DNA from: Adhaeribacter terrigena
GTDB lineage: Bacteria > Bacteroidota > Bacteroidia > Cytophagales > Hymenobacteraceae
Direction: 5' to 3'
Length of the DNA stretch: 64,000 nucleotides
Assembly: GCF_016623615.1 (NCBI RefSeq)
Contig: NZ_JAEHFX010000004.1
Span: 248,001 to 312,000 of the forward strand
Below are positions 33,541-41,778 of this stretch, piece by piece; position 1 is the first letter of the stretch, and each line of letters begins with the position of its first letter. The position numbers and the translations under genes were made by a program. Under the pieces are notes generated by a model, which was not told where the DNA came from, ran no database searches, and worked only from the letters and a program-made list of their open reading frames with translations.

Positions 33541-34085
33541 CTCTTAAGTTGACTGGATAGGGACGAGACCTGTCCGCACGGTATCGGATCAATTCGTTAT
33601 CTGAATCAGAATTTATATGTAGAGCGGCTTTCACGTTATCAGATTTCACGCATATCGCCAGCGCGGCATATCCTGAAAATCATGATTTCCGAAAACCTTA
33701 ACTGAAAGAAAACCAGCTACAAAGGAAACAGGTGCCAGTTTTTTACGTGCGCGGCCTCCTATTCATACGGTGCCGCAGGCAGGCCGATAGACCAGTTTGA
33801 ATAGAAGACGCGCGCGCAGAAATCGAAGATTCAGCGGAGCTAAACGAAGCCGCCCGGCTTGAGGGAGAAAGTTAATTTGAAAGTTAAAAGCTAAAAGTTA
33901 GCAAAGAAGTCAATTTGAAAAAGAAAAGCAAAAGTCCTCCCCTGAATTAGAGGAGGATTTAGGTGGGGTAAAACGGTATCCTTTCAAACCAAAAAACTCA
34001 ATAGTAAACTTTCAGCCATCCGGATGAGATTTCTCCACACGTCGAGATGACGCAAAAAAACGGTATGCTTTCCACCTCCAAAACT
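33541..34085 (+). repeat. composite dispersed repeat, copy C
   Basis: Shares CTGAATCAGAATTTA (33601) with copy A, the long module (33651-33872) from CATATCGCCAGCGC to AAGCCGCCCGGCTTGAGGG with copies A and B, then two 30-bp elements separated by 56 bp with AATAGTAAACTTTC and GAGATGACG in the spacer. The centre of the long module is much more diverged than in A and B. Confidence 0.7.
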
Positions 34086-34181
34086 CCTTCCCGAACTAAA
34101 TCCCCCGTTTCTGCTGTTTGCCTCCTGATTCCCGCTTCAAAGCCACAACACAAAACTGCGGCAAAAGGGGAAATTAAATAG

Positions 34182-34189
34182 TATCTTTG
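34182..34189 (+). promoter_or_regulatory. -7 box TATCTTTG of ABC-F gene
   Basis: Perfect TAnnTTTG, ending 20 bp before the ATG at 34210; the -33 region is not recognisable. Confidence 0.6.
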
Positions 34190-34209
34190 CGCGCTTATTT
34201 TATAAAATC

Positions 34210-35853
34210 ATGATCTCAGTAGACGGTGTAACGGTTGAATTTAACGGTTCGGCCCTTTTCAGCAACATAGCTTTTAACATTAACGAAACCGACCGCATTG
34301 CCCTGATGGGGAAGAACGGCGCCGGAAAATCGACTTTGCTCAAAATTATTGCCGGCGCCAGCAAACCTACGCGCGGTAAAATTTCAGCGCCCAAAGATGC
34401 CGTAATTGCCTACCTGCCCCAGCATTTGCTTACCGACGATAATTGCACCGTTTTTGAAGAAGCAAGTAAAGCGTTTGCCAAAGTGCTGGACATGAAAAAG
34501 CGCATGGACGAACTGAACGCCCAGCTCGAAACCCGCACTGATTACGATTCCGACGATTATTACAAACTGATCGAAGAAGTATCGGAATTAGGCGAAAAAT
34601 ATTATTCCATCGAAGAAATTAACTACGACGCCGAGGTAGAAAAAACGCTGAAAGGCTTAGGCTTTATGCGCGAAGATTTCAACCGCCCGACCACCGAATT
34701 TTCCGGCGGCTGGCGCATGCGCATCGAGCTGGCTAAAATTTTGCTTCAGAAACCAGACCTGATCCTGCTCGATGAGCCAACCAACCATCTCGACATCGAA
34801 TCCATTCAGTGGCTTGAAGATTTCCTAGTAAACAACGCCAAAGCCGTGATCGTGATTTCCCACGATAAAGCCTTCGTAGACAACATTACCAACCGCACCA
34901 TAGAAGTAACCATGGGCCGGATCTACGATTACAAAGTGAATTACTCGCAATATCTGCAACTCCGCAAAGAGCGCCGCGAACAGCAGCAAAAACAATACGA
35001 CGACCAGCAGAAAGAAATTGCCGACATTCAGCAGTTCATCGACCGCTTTAAAGGCACGTATTCCAAAACGCTGCAGGTGCAAAGCCGCGTGAAAATGCTC
35101 GAGAAAATGGAGCTGATCGAGGTAGATGAAGTAGATACTTCGGCCTTAAGTTTGAAATTCCCGCCGGCGCCACGCTCCGGAAATTACCCGGTTATTGCCG
35201 AAGAATTAGGCAAAACCTACGGCAACCACACGGTTTTCAAAGATGCTTCGCTTACCATTGAACGCGGCGAAAAAATTGCATTGGTCGGTAAAAACGGCGA
35301 AGGTAAATCTACGTTCGTGAAAGCCATTATGAACGAGATCGATTACGACGGAAAACTGACCTTGGGCCATAACGCCATGATCGGGTATTTTGCCCAGGAT
35401 CAGGCGGCAAAACTCGACGGCGAACTGACCGTTTTCCAGACCATCGATCAGATAGCCGTAGGAGAGGTGCGGACCAAGATCAAAGATATTCTGGGTGCGT
35501 TTATGTTCAGCGGCGATACCGTAGAAAAGAAAGTAAAAATGCTATCGGGCGGGGAAAGAACGCGTCTGGCCATGATCAAATTGCTGCTGCAACCGGTTAA
35601 CCTGCTGATTCTCGATGAGCCAACGAACCACCTCGACATCAAAACGAAAGACATTCTGAAAGATGCCCTCAAAGCCTTCGACGGCACCTTGATCCTGGTT
35701 TCCCACGACCGTGATTTCCTGGATGGCCTGGCTGAAAAAGTATTCGAGTTCGGTAACAAGCGCATCCGCGAGCACTTCGAAGACATCAACGGATTCCTGC
35801 GGAACAAAAAAATGGATAACCTGCGCGAAATTGAAAGAACGGTAGTTAAATAA
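34210..35853 (+). CDS. ABC-F family ATPase (EttA/Uup/YbiT-like)
   Basis: 547 residues with two ABC domains and no membrane part. First domain: Walker A GKNGAGKSTLLKII, signature FSGGWRMRIELA, Walker B LILLDEPTNHLD. The linker (QLRKERREQQQKQYDDQQKEIADIQQF...) is the coiled P-site interaction motif. Second domain: GKNGEGKSTFVKAI, LSGGERTRLAM, LLILDEPTNHLD. ABC-F proteins bind the ribosomal E site and affect translation or resist antibiotics. No long C-terminal extension is present, which fits a general translation factor better than a dedicated resistance protein (inference). Confidence 0.94.
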   Translation: MISVDGVTVEFNGSALFSNIAFNINETDRIALMGKNGAGKSTLLKIIAGASKPTRGKISAPKDAVIAYLPQHLLTDDNCTVFEEASKAFAKVLDMKKRMDELNAQLETRTDYDSDDYYKLIEEVSELGEKYYSIEEINYDAEVEKTLKGLGFMREDFNRPTTEFSGGWRMRIELAKILLQKPDLILLDEPTNHLDIESIQWLEDFLVNNAKAVIVISHDKAFVDNITNRTIEVTMGRIYDYKVNYSQYLQLRKERREQQQKQYDDQQKEIADIQQFIDRFKGTYSKTLQVQSRVKMLEKMELIEVDEVDTSALSLKFPPAPRSGNYPVIAEELGKTYGNHTVFKDASLTIERGEKIALVGKNGEGKSTFVKAIMNEIDYDGKLTLGHNAMIGYFAQDQAAKLDGELTVFQTIDQIAVGEVRTKIKDILGAFMFSGDTVEKKVKMLSGGERTRLAMIKLLLQPVNLLILDEPTNHLDIKTKDILKDALKAFDGTLILVSHDRDFLDGLAEKVFEFGNKRIREHFEDINGFLRNKKMDNLREIERTVVK

Positions 35854-35907
35854 GCGCCAAAAGTATAAGCAGTTTTTTTAATAAGTGAATTGCTCCTGAA
35901 ATAAATA

Positions 35908-35944
35908 AAAAGCCGCTCTGATTAATTCGGAGCGGCTTTTTTTA
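35908..35944. terminator. bidirectional terminator between ABC-F and DUF2490 genes
   Basis: AAAAAGCCGCTC / GAGCGGCTTTTT-type stem with A and T runs on either side, between convergent genes. Confidence 0.88.
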
Positions 35945-35958
35945 TTGATGAGTAAAAT

Positions 35959-36777
35959 TTATTGTTCTCCAGCGGGCGGTGGCGTTGAATGCTCTACTTT
36001 TTTCTCTTCCGGGAAATCGAAGTTGAAACTTATACTGGCCAGTAAGGTGTGGTTGTATTCAAACCGGAAACCGTTGCGCTGCGCCACGATCTGGTTCAGG
36101 TAACCCAATTCAAACGCCAGGGCTTTGGAATAACGGTACCCTAAAACTGCCGAAGCCCGGTTCTGATCGAAGATATTATTCCCAACTTTTTTCCCGAAGT
36201 TGATAAAGAATTCATTGGCCGCAGCAACGTAAAATTCACCATCGTCTATGGTTTTGCCCTTAAACGGATGCGCTGCCCGCACATGATACCGGAAACGGTT
36301 GGTGTAAATGAAAGCTTCGGTTCCCGCCAGTCTTATAAACCGTTGCTCCAGGCGGTAACGATGCTGAAAGCTCACCGAGCTTACGTTGCCTTTAAAGAAA
36401 AATTGCTGGTAGCTGCGGTGCTCCGGAAACTGCTCGGAAGCCGGAAATTCGCCGTACGGGTAGGTATGAACATAAGCATAACCCAGGGTGAGCATAATGT
36501 TTTTGCTAATGTTGTAATTCACGCCAAAACGCGGCATAAACTGCATGGGGTGCTTGTAGAGCTGGTAGCGCCGCAATACAAATTCCGTATGCACTCCCCA
36601 TTTCTCTGATAAATTATGATCGCCGCTGTAACTCAGCCAGCCATTAATGTTATGATCCTGCACGCGCGGAGGAATTCCCTGGGCCTGACTTTTTTGGCTT
36701 AAAAGCATACCGTTTATTATCAAGATCAGGAACGAAAAAAGCCGTTTAGGCTGGTAAATAAAATGAAACATAAGCAA
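35959..36777 (-). CDS. DUF2490 family outer-membrane beta-barrel protein
   Basis: 272 residues. Signal peptide LFSFLILIINGMLLSQKSQAQG, then the DUF2490 pattern: INGWLSYSGDHNLSEKWGVHTEFVLRRYQLYKHPMQFMPRFGVNYNISKNIMLTLGYAYVHTYPYG and FQHRYRLEQRFI. Alternating aromatic strands point to an outer-membrane barrel of unknown function. The end of the signal peptide h-region and the cleavage region are encoded by a 30-bp element copy (36688-36715). Confidence 0.85.
   Translation of the reverse strand: MLMFHFIYQPKRLFSFLILIINGMLLSQKSQAQGIPPRVQDHNINGWLSYSGDHNLSEKWGVHTEFVLRRYQLYKHPMQFMPRFGVNYNISKNIMLTLGYAYVHTYPYGEFPASEQFPEHRSYQQFFFKGNVSSVSFQHRYRLEQRFIRLAGTEAFIYTNRFRYHVRAAHPFKGKTIDDGEFYVAAANEFFINFGKKVGNNIFDQNRASAVLGYRYSKALAFELGYLNQIVAQRNGFRFEYNHTLLASISFNFDFPEEKKVEHSTPPPAGEQ
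36688..36715 (-). repeat. 30-bp dispersed element encoding part of a signal peptide
   Basis: Minus-strand TAAACGGTATGCTTTT, spacer AAGCC, then AAAAAAGTC, read as N-G-M-L-L-S-Q-K-S within the DUF2490 signal peptide. Confidence 0.75.
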
Positions 36778-36957
36778 CAGGCAGGCTTGTAATTAGATCT
36801 TGAAAACTTCCGGTAATTAAAACGTATCGGAGGCATAAAAGTAAAGCAGCATTATTAAAATGGGATTAAAAGTTTAAAAATGCTTCCCATTTCTTTCCGG
36901 TTTTGCCGTATAGGTTTGGCAAAAGTTTATTGAACTTCTATATATAAACCGGAAAAT

Positions 36958-38418
36958 ATGTTTTCAGAAAATTGTCCTGTTCCTATCCCGGAATCTCCTT
37001 TTTCAGCCCCAGATTTTAAGTTTCGGGTTGAAAGAAAATGCAATCTCAAAGCAGTTTTTTGGCTCTTTTCCCTACCGTTTTTTTTCGCAGTTTCCGCTTC
37101 GGCGCAAACCCTGAACCTGAAGGAGGCTTTAGAAACCGGTGCCGCCAATTACCCTGCCATCAAAGCCCGCCAGGCCGACGTAAAAAGCGCCGGCAAGAAA
37201 GTAAGTTCCGCCCGCGCCGCCTACATTCCTGATCTGAACGTGCAGCACCAGTACACTTTTGGCACCGGCAACAACGTAGTAGGACCCTATTATGCCAACA
37301 ACGGAACTACCATCAACCCCTCGGGCGGCGACCGTGAAGAAAATATTTACCAGGGCGCATTCGGTTCGTTGTCTACCGCTTTGCTGGAGTGGGATGTGTT
37401 TAGTTTCGGGAAAGTGAAAGCGAATATAGATGCTGCGAAAGCCGAGGAGAAAACCGTGGAAATGGCCTACGAGAACGAGCTTTTTCAGCACCAGATCCGC
37501 ATTGCCGACGCGTATTTGCTTTTGCTCACCAACCAGCGCTTAAAAGAAACCCAACGCCAGAATTTACTGCGCGCCGAAGCCTTTAAAAAGGCCATCACGG
37601 CTGCCACATTATCAGGTTTGCGGGCTGGCGTAGATAGTTCGCTGGCCAACGCCGAACTGGCTAAAGCGCGCATTCAGTTGCTGGAAGCTGAAAAGAACGA
37701 ACGGTCGCAGCTTTACAAACTGGCCGAACTTACCGGCGAAGTAAAAGAGCTGAACATCGATTCCATGGCTTTTTTCAGCCGCCTGCCCAACCCGCAAAGC
37801 CACCTGCACGACGACATTACCCAAACACCCTTGCTGCGGCTCTACAGCGCCCAAACCGAACTAAGCCGCCGGCGCGCCACCGCCATTAAACGCCGGTTTT
37901 ACCCCACGTTTACCTTAATGGGAGCCACCTGGGCCCGGGGTTCGGGTATTTCGAACAAGACCGGCGAATACCGCACCGATTTTGCCAGCGGCACGCAATA
38001 CCAGGTTTACAATTACATGGTTGGCGCGGCCGTGCGCTGGAATATCACCGATTTTTTCCAGGTCCGCAACGATTTTCAGGCCGAGAATTTCCAGCGCCAG
38101 CGCCACGAATATTTGTACCAGGAACAACAACTTAAACTAAGCCGCCAACTGAAAGAATCGGATATGCAATTCCAGCTTTCTATGGAACAGGCGAAAGTGG
38201 CGCCCTTGCAGTTACAAGCCGCGCAGGCCGGTTTCCGGCAGGCCCAATCGCGCTACGAAAGCGGCCTTACCGATCTGCCCACGTTCACGCAAAGTTTAGT
38301 AACCCTGAACCGCGCCGAAACCGACCGCTATATTGCCTACATCAATGCCTGGCGTTCACTTTTGCTGGAGGCAGCCAGTACCGGCGACCTTTCCATCTTC
38401 CTGAACCAGGTTCAATAA
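36958..38418 (+). CDS. TolC family outer-membrane efflux protein
   Basis: 486 residues. The signal peptide is unusually far in: about 30 residues precede the hydrophobic core KAVFWLFSLPFFFAVSASAQ; no later ATG is in frame, so the start at 36958 is kept with reservation. TolC repeats follow: LNLKEALETGAANYPAIKARQADVKSAGKKVSSARAAYIPDLNVQHQYTFG, FGKVKANIDAAKAEEKTVEMAYENELFQHQIRIADAYLLLLTNQR and YESGLTDLPTFTQSLVTLNRAETDRYIAYINAWRSLL. First gene of an operon with an RND pump 21 bp downstream. An antisense 30-bp element encodes the signal h-region. Confidence 0.9.
   Translation: MFSENCPVPIPESPFSAPDFKFRVERKCNLKAVFWLFSLPFFFAVSASAQTLNLKEALETGAANYPAIKARQADVKSAGKKVSSARAAYIPDLNVQHQYTFGTGNNVVGPYYANNGTTINPSGGDREENIYQGAFGSLSTALLEWDVFSFGKVKANIDAAKAEEKTVEMAYENELFQHQIRIADAYLLLLTNQRLKETQRQNLLRAEAFKKAITAATLSGLRAGVDSSLANAELAKARIQLLEAEKNERSQLYKLAELTGEVKELNIDSMAFFSRLPNPQSHLHDDITQTPLLRLYSAQTELSRRRATAIKRRFYPTFTLMGATWARGSGISNKTGEYRTDFASGTQYQVYNYMVGAAVRWNITDFFQVRNDFQAENFQRQRHEYLYQEQQLKLSRQLKESDMQFQLSMEQAKVAPLQLQAAQAGFRQAQSRYESGLTDLPTFTQSLVTLNRAETDRYIAYINAWRSLLLEAASTGDLSIFLNQVQ
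37053..37085 (-). repeat. 30-bp dispersed element encoding a signal-peptide core (antisense)
   Basis: Minus-strand AAAACGGTAGGGAAAA, a spacer, then AAAAAACTG. The coding strand is T-rich and reads V-F-W-L-F-S-L-P-F-F-F, the hydrophobic core of the TolC signal peptide. Confidence 0.75.
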
Positions 38419-38429
38419 TTTTTCAGCTT

Positions 38430-38461
38430 AAAAAACGCTATGTTTCAGATCATAAAAAGTG
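38430..38461 (+). repeat. 30-bp dispersed element supplying a start codon
   Basis: AAAAAACGCTATGTTT, whose ATG (38440) starts the RND pump, then a spacer and CATAAAAAGTG. Confidence 0.85.
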
Positions 38462-41400
38462 CCTTGCGCAAGCCGATCTCCGTGCTGGTAGCCGTACTGG
38501 GCATTGTTTTCTTTTCCGTGCTTTCCCTCTTCCGCATTCCGGTAGATATTTTCCCGAGCCTGGATCTGCCCCGCATTTTCATTGTGCAAACGTACGGCGG
38601 GATGGCTGCCGATGAAATGGATGCCTTTGTGGCCACCAAGTACCGCGACCACTTTTTGTACGTTTCCGGCATCAAGAACGTGGATATCAAAACCATTCAG
38701 GGCTTGTGTTTGATGCGCTTGGACTTTTACCCGGGAACCGATATGGCGCAGGCTGCCAGTGAAGTTGCGAACAACGTGAACCGCGCCAAAGCGTACATGC
38801 CCGAAGGGATGCAGCCGCCGCAGGTTATCCGTTTCGATGTAAGTTCGGTGCCGGTAGGTCAGCTGGTATTTCAAAGTAAAACGCGGAGTTTGGCAGAATT
38901 GCAGGAAATGGCTTCTTCGCGTATCCGGCCCATGTTCTCGCAGATCGAAGGTTCGTCCAGTCCGCCGCCGTTTGGGGGTAACCAGCGTTCCATCGTGATC
39001 AAGATCGATCCGAAACTGGTGCGCAGCTACAAACTCACGCCCGACGAAATCATTCAGGCCATCATCGCGAACAACCAGCCGTCACCGGCCGGTAACATTC
39101 GCCTCGGTGACCAGGCCGTCATGACGCCGGTAAATGCCTTAATTGATAAACCCGAAGACTTCCTGAACATTCCGATCCGGACCGGTTCGGGCCCAACGGT
39201 TTTTGTGCGCGACGTAGGAACCGTGGAAGATGCCGCCGATATTACCGTAAGTTACGCATTGGTAAACGGCCGCCGCGCGGTGTACATTCCGGTGGTAAAA
39301 AAATCCGATGCGTCTACGTTAGACGTGGTAGATGCCGTGAAAAAAGAGCTCCCGAAATTCCAGAGCGCGCTGCCCGACGACGTGAAAATTTCCTACGAAT
39401 TCGACCAGAGTACCTACGTAACGAATGCGTTGAAAAGTCTCGTGATAGAAGGTGCTTTGGGTGCGATCCTGACGGGTTTAATGGTACTGCTTTTCCTGCG
39501 TGACTGGCGTTCCGTAATTATTGTAGTGTTGACTATTCCGATCTCGTTATTGTCGGCGGTAATTCTGCTCAATTTGTTTGGGCAAACCATCAACATCATG
39601 ACGCTTTCCGGCTTGGCCTTGGCGATTGGTATTCTCGTCGATCAGGCCACGGTAACCATCGAAAATATTCACCAGCATTTGGAGATGGGGAAACCGAAAG
39701 TAATTGCCATCCGCGATGCGTGTAAGGAAATTGTGTTCCCGGAATTCCTGATCTTAATTTCCGTACTGGCCGTTTTTGCGCCTTCGTTTATCATGTCGGG
39801 CGTACCGAAATCGATGTTCCTGCCACTTTCACTAGCCGTTGGTTTTGCCATGATCGCTTCGTTTTTGCTCTCACAAACGTTCGTTCCGGTTTTAGCCAAC
39901 TGGCTGCTGAAAGATCATAAACACGATGCAGGGCATGATGCAAAAACGGTAGGGAATTCAGCTGAAAAAGTCGAAACGAATCCGGAAAGATTGTTGCCAG
40001 CTCCGGGTGAAACTACGGAAATAATTTCCGGAAAAACGCTAGGGATTTCAGAAGAAAAAGTCGCGGGAACGCATTACCAGGCTAATGAAAAAACACCAGG
40101 CAAAAATGGCGAAAAACCGCTTTTCGATCGCTTCAAAGATAAGTACGAACGCGTGCTTACCAACGTAGCCAACCGCGCCAAGTTCTGGACCACGGCTTAT
40201 CTGGTGGCTGCTTTCGCCTTAATTGGAGTCAGCTTTTTCCTGATCGGAACGGATATTCTGCCGCGCGCTAACTCCCGGCAGTTTCAGGTGCGCATTAAAG
40301 CTCCGGACGGCACCCGCGTGGAGCGCACCGAACAGGCTACCCTGAAAGTGCTGCAAGCCATCGAAAAAGAAGTGGGCAAAGAGAACGTGGAAATCTCTTC
40401 GGCCTTCGTGGGTAACGTGCCTTCCAGCTACGGTACTTCCAACATTTTCGTGTTCAACAGCGGTCCGCACGAAGCCGTGATGCAGGTTGCCGTAGCCAAA
40501 GCTGCCAACGTGGAAATGGATGTGTTAAAGGAAAAACTCCGCGCCAGTATAAAGAAAAACGCGCCGGAACTGGCCATTTCTTTCGAGCCGATGGAGCTGG
40601 TAGATAAAATCATGAGCCTTGGCTCGAATACCCCGGTGGAAGTAAGCATCGGTGCCCGCGATATAAAGGAAGCTGCCAGATTTGCTAAAAAAATAAAGGC
40701 GGAAATGGAAAAGATAACCTACCTCCGCGACGTGCAGATTGCCCAGCCCTTGAATTACCCGGTGCTGAACGTAGAAATAGACCGCGAACGCGCCGGCCAG
40801 TTGGGCGTAACGTCCACGCAGGTGGCGCAAAGCATGGTGGCTGCTACCTCTTCGAGCCGGTTTACGGATAAAAACATCTGGCTCGACCGCGAAAAAGGGT
40901 TGGGTTACCAGGTGCAGGTACAGATCCCAATCAACCAGATGACGAACGAAGAAGACCTGGGCGCCATTCCGTTGCAGAAAGAAGCCCTGAACCCGGTTTT
41001 ATCCGATGTCGCCACGTTTCACCGCGATGAAGCACCCGCGCAATATGACCGTTCCGGCGCCAATTTGCTGGTAACCGTCAGCGCCAATTTACACGATACC
41101 GATTTGGGAAAAGCCAGCAAGGAAGTACAGGAAGCCATTAAACGCGCCGGTGATCCGCCTAAAGGTGTAACCGTAGAACTGCGCGGCCAGGCTCCCTTGC
41201 TCGACGAAACGCTGAGCAGTTTGCAAAGCGGCTTGCTCGTAGCCATCGCGGTGATCTTCCTCATTCTAACGGCCAATTTCCAGAGTTTCCGGCTTTCGTT
41301 GCTCATTCTGGCTACTGTTCCGGCGGTAGTGGCGGGTTCCTTGCTGCTTTTATTGTTGTTCGGGGCTACGCTTAATTTGCAGTCGTACATGGGCCTGATC

Positions 41401-41778
41401 ATGAGCGTGGGAGTTTCGGTAGCAAATGCCATTCTGTTGGTTACCAAAGCCGAAAGTTTACGTCTGGAAATGAAAGATGCCCGCAAAGCCGCCATTGCTG
41501 CTGCCTTAAACCGGGTACGCCCGATCTTAATGACCAGTATTGCCATGATCGCGGGAATGGTGCCGATGGCTTCGGGCTTTGGTGAAGGCGGCGATCAGAT
41601 CGCGCCGCTGGGCCAGGCCGTAATTGGCGGATTATTAGTTTCAGCGTTTGCGTCTTTGCTGATCTTGCCAGCCATTTTCACGCTGTTGCAAAAGAACGCG
41701 TCGCTGGAATCGGTGTCGTTAGATCCTTCCGATCCGGAAAGTAAATATTATGAGCATTCAAATCTTCAAAAAGCATGA
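38440..41778 (+). CDS. RND efflux pump, inner-membrane subunit, variant proton relay
   Basis: 1112 residues with the RND double-repeat architecture (VAVLGIVFFSVLSLFRIPVDIFPSLDLPRIFIVQTYGG at TM1; GLALAIGILVDQATVTIENIHQHLEMG at TM4; SYMGLIMSVGVSVANAILLVTKAESL at TM10). In TM4 the usual D-D pair reads Asp401-Gln402, so one conserved proton-relay acid is replaced. The cytoplasmic loop at about residues 490-560 is hydrophilic and holds two in-frame 30-bp element copies 30 codons apart (KTVGNSAEKV at 501 and KTLGISEEKV at 531). The ATG is inside another copy. Operon: tolC, this gene, adaptor (4-bp ATGA overlap). Substrate unknown. Confidence 0.93.
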   Translation: MFQIIKSALRKPISVLVAVLGIVFFSVLSLFRIPVDIFPSLDLPRIFIVQTYGGMAADEMDAFVATKYRDHFLYVSGIKNVDIKTIQGLCLMRLDFYPGTDMAQAASEVANNVNRAKAYMPEGMQPPQVIRFDVSSVPVGQLVFQSKTRSLAELQEMASSRIRPMFSQIEGSSSPPPFGGNQRSIVIKIDPKLVRSYKLTPDEIIQAIIANNQPSPAGNIRLGDQAVMTPVNALIDKPEDFLNIPIRTGSGPTVFVRDVGTVEDAADITVSYALVNGRRAVYIPVVKKSDASTLDVVDAVKKELPKFQSALPDDVKISYEFDQSTYVTNALKSLVIEGALGAILTGLMVLLFLRDWRSVIIVVLTIPISLLSAVILLNLFGQTINIMTLSGLALAIGILVDQATVTIENIHQHLEMGKPKVIAIRDACKEIVFPEFLILISVLAVFAPSFIMSGVPKSMFLPLSLAVGFAMIASFLLSQTFVPVLANWLLKDHKHDAGHDAKTVGNSAEKVETNPERLLPAPGETTEIISGKTLGISEEKVAGTHYQANEKTPGKNGEKPLFDRFKDKYERVLTNVANRAKFWTTAYLVAAFALIGVSFFLIGTDILPRANSRQFQVRIKAPDGTRVERTEQATLKVLQAIEKEVGKENVEISSAFVGNVPSSYGTSNIFVFNSGPHEAVMQVAVAKAANVEMDVLKEKLRASIKKNAPELAISFEPMELVDKIMSLGSNTPVEVSIGARDIKEAARFAKKIKAEMEKITYLRDVQIAQPLNYPVLNVEIDRERAGQLGVTSTQVAQSMVAATSSSRFTDKNIWLDREKGLGYQVQVQIPINQMTNEEDLGAIPLQKEALNPVLSDVATFHRDEAPAQYDRSGANLLVTVSANLHDTDLGKASKEVQEAIKRAGDPPKGVTVELRGQAPLLDETLSSLQSGLLVAIAVIFLILTANFQSFRLSLLILATVPAVVAGSLLLLLLFGATLNLQSYMGLIMSVGVSVANAILLVTKAESLRLEMKDARKAAIAAALNRVRPILMTSIAMIAGMVPMASGFGEGGDQIAPLGQAVIGGLLVSAFASLLILPAIFTLLQKNASLESVSLDPSDPESKYYEHSNLQKA
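39942..39971 (+). repeat. 30-bp dispersed element in RND cytoplasmic loop, copy 1
   Basis: AAAAACGGTAGGGAAT, a spacer, then GCTGAAAAAGTC; translated KTVGNSAEKV. Confidence 0.8.
40032..40061 (+). repeat. 30-bp dispersed element in RND cytoplasmic loop, copy 2
   Basis: AAAAACGCTAGGGATT, a spacer, then GAAGAAAAAGTC; translated KTLGISEEKV, exactly 90 bp after copy 1. Confidence 0.8.

Larger units (their letters stand above)
33311..34181. other. gene-free region made of dispersed repeats
   Basis: About 870 bp without a gene. It contains a 30-bp element (33311-33339, -), the inverted REP-like module (33378-33520), composite repeat copy C (33541-34085) with element copies 33970-33999 and 34056-34085, and a CCTCCCCTGAATTAGAGGAGG palindromic module near 33935. 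Confidence 0.8.

Noticed and set aside
6286-34209. CRISPR array in the repeat-rich spacers
   Set aside because: Repeats are imperfect, irregularly spaced, in both orientations, and no cas gene is present.
35835-35865. Element-like match at the end of the ABC-F gene
   Set aside because: The first A-tract is broken and the T-tract absent; below the level of the listed copies.
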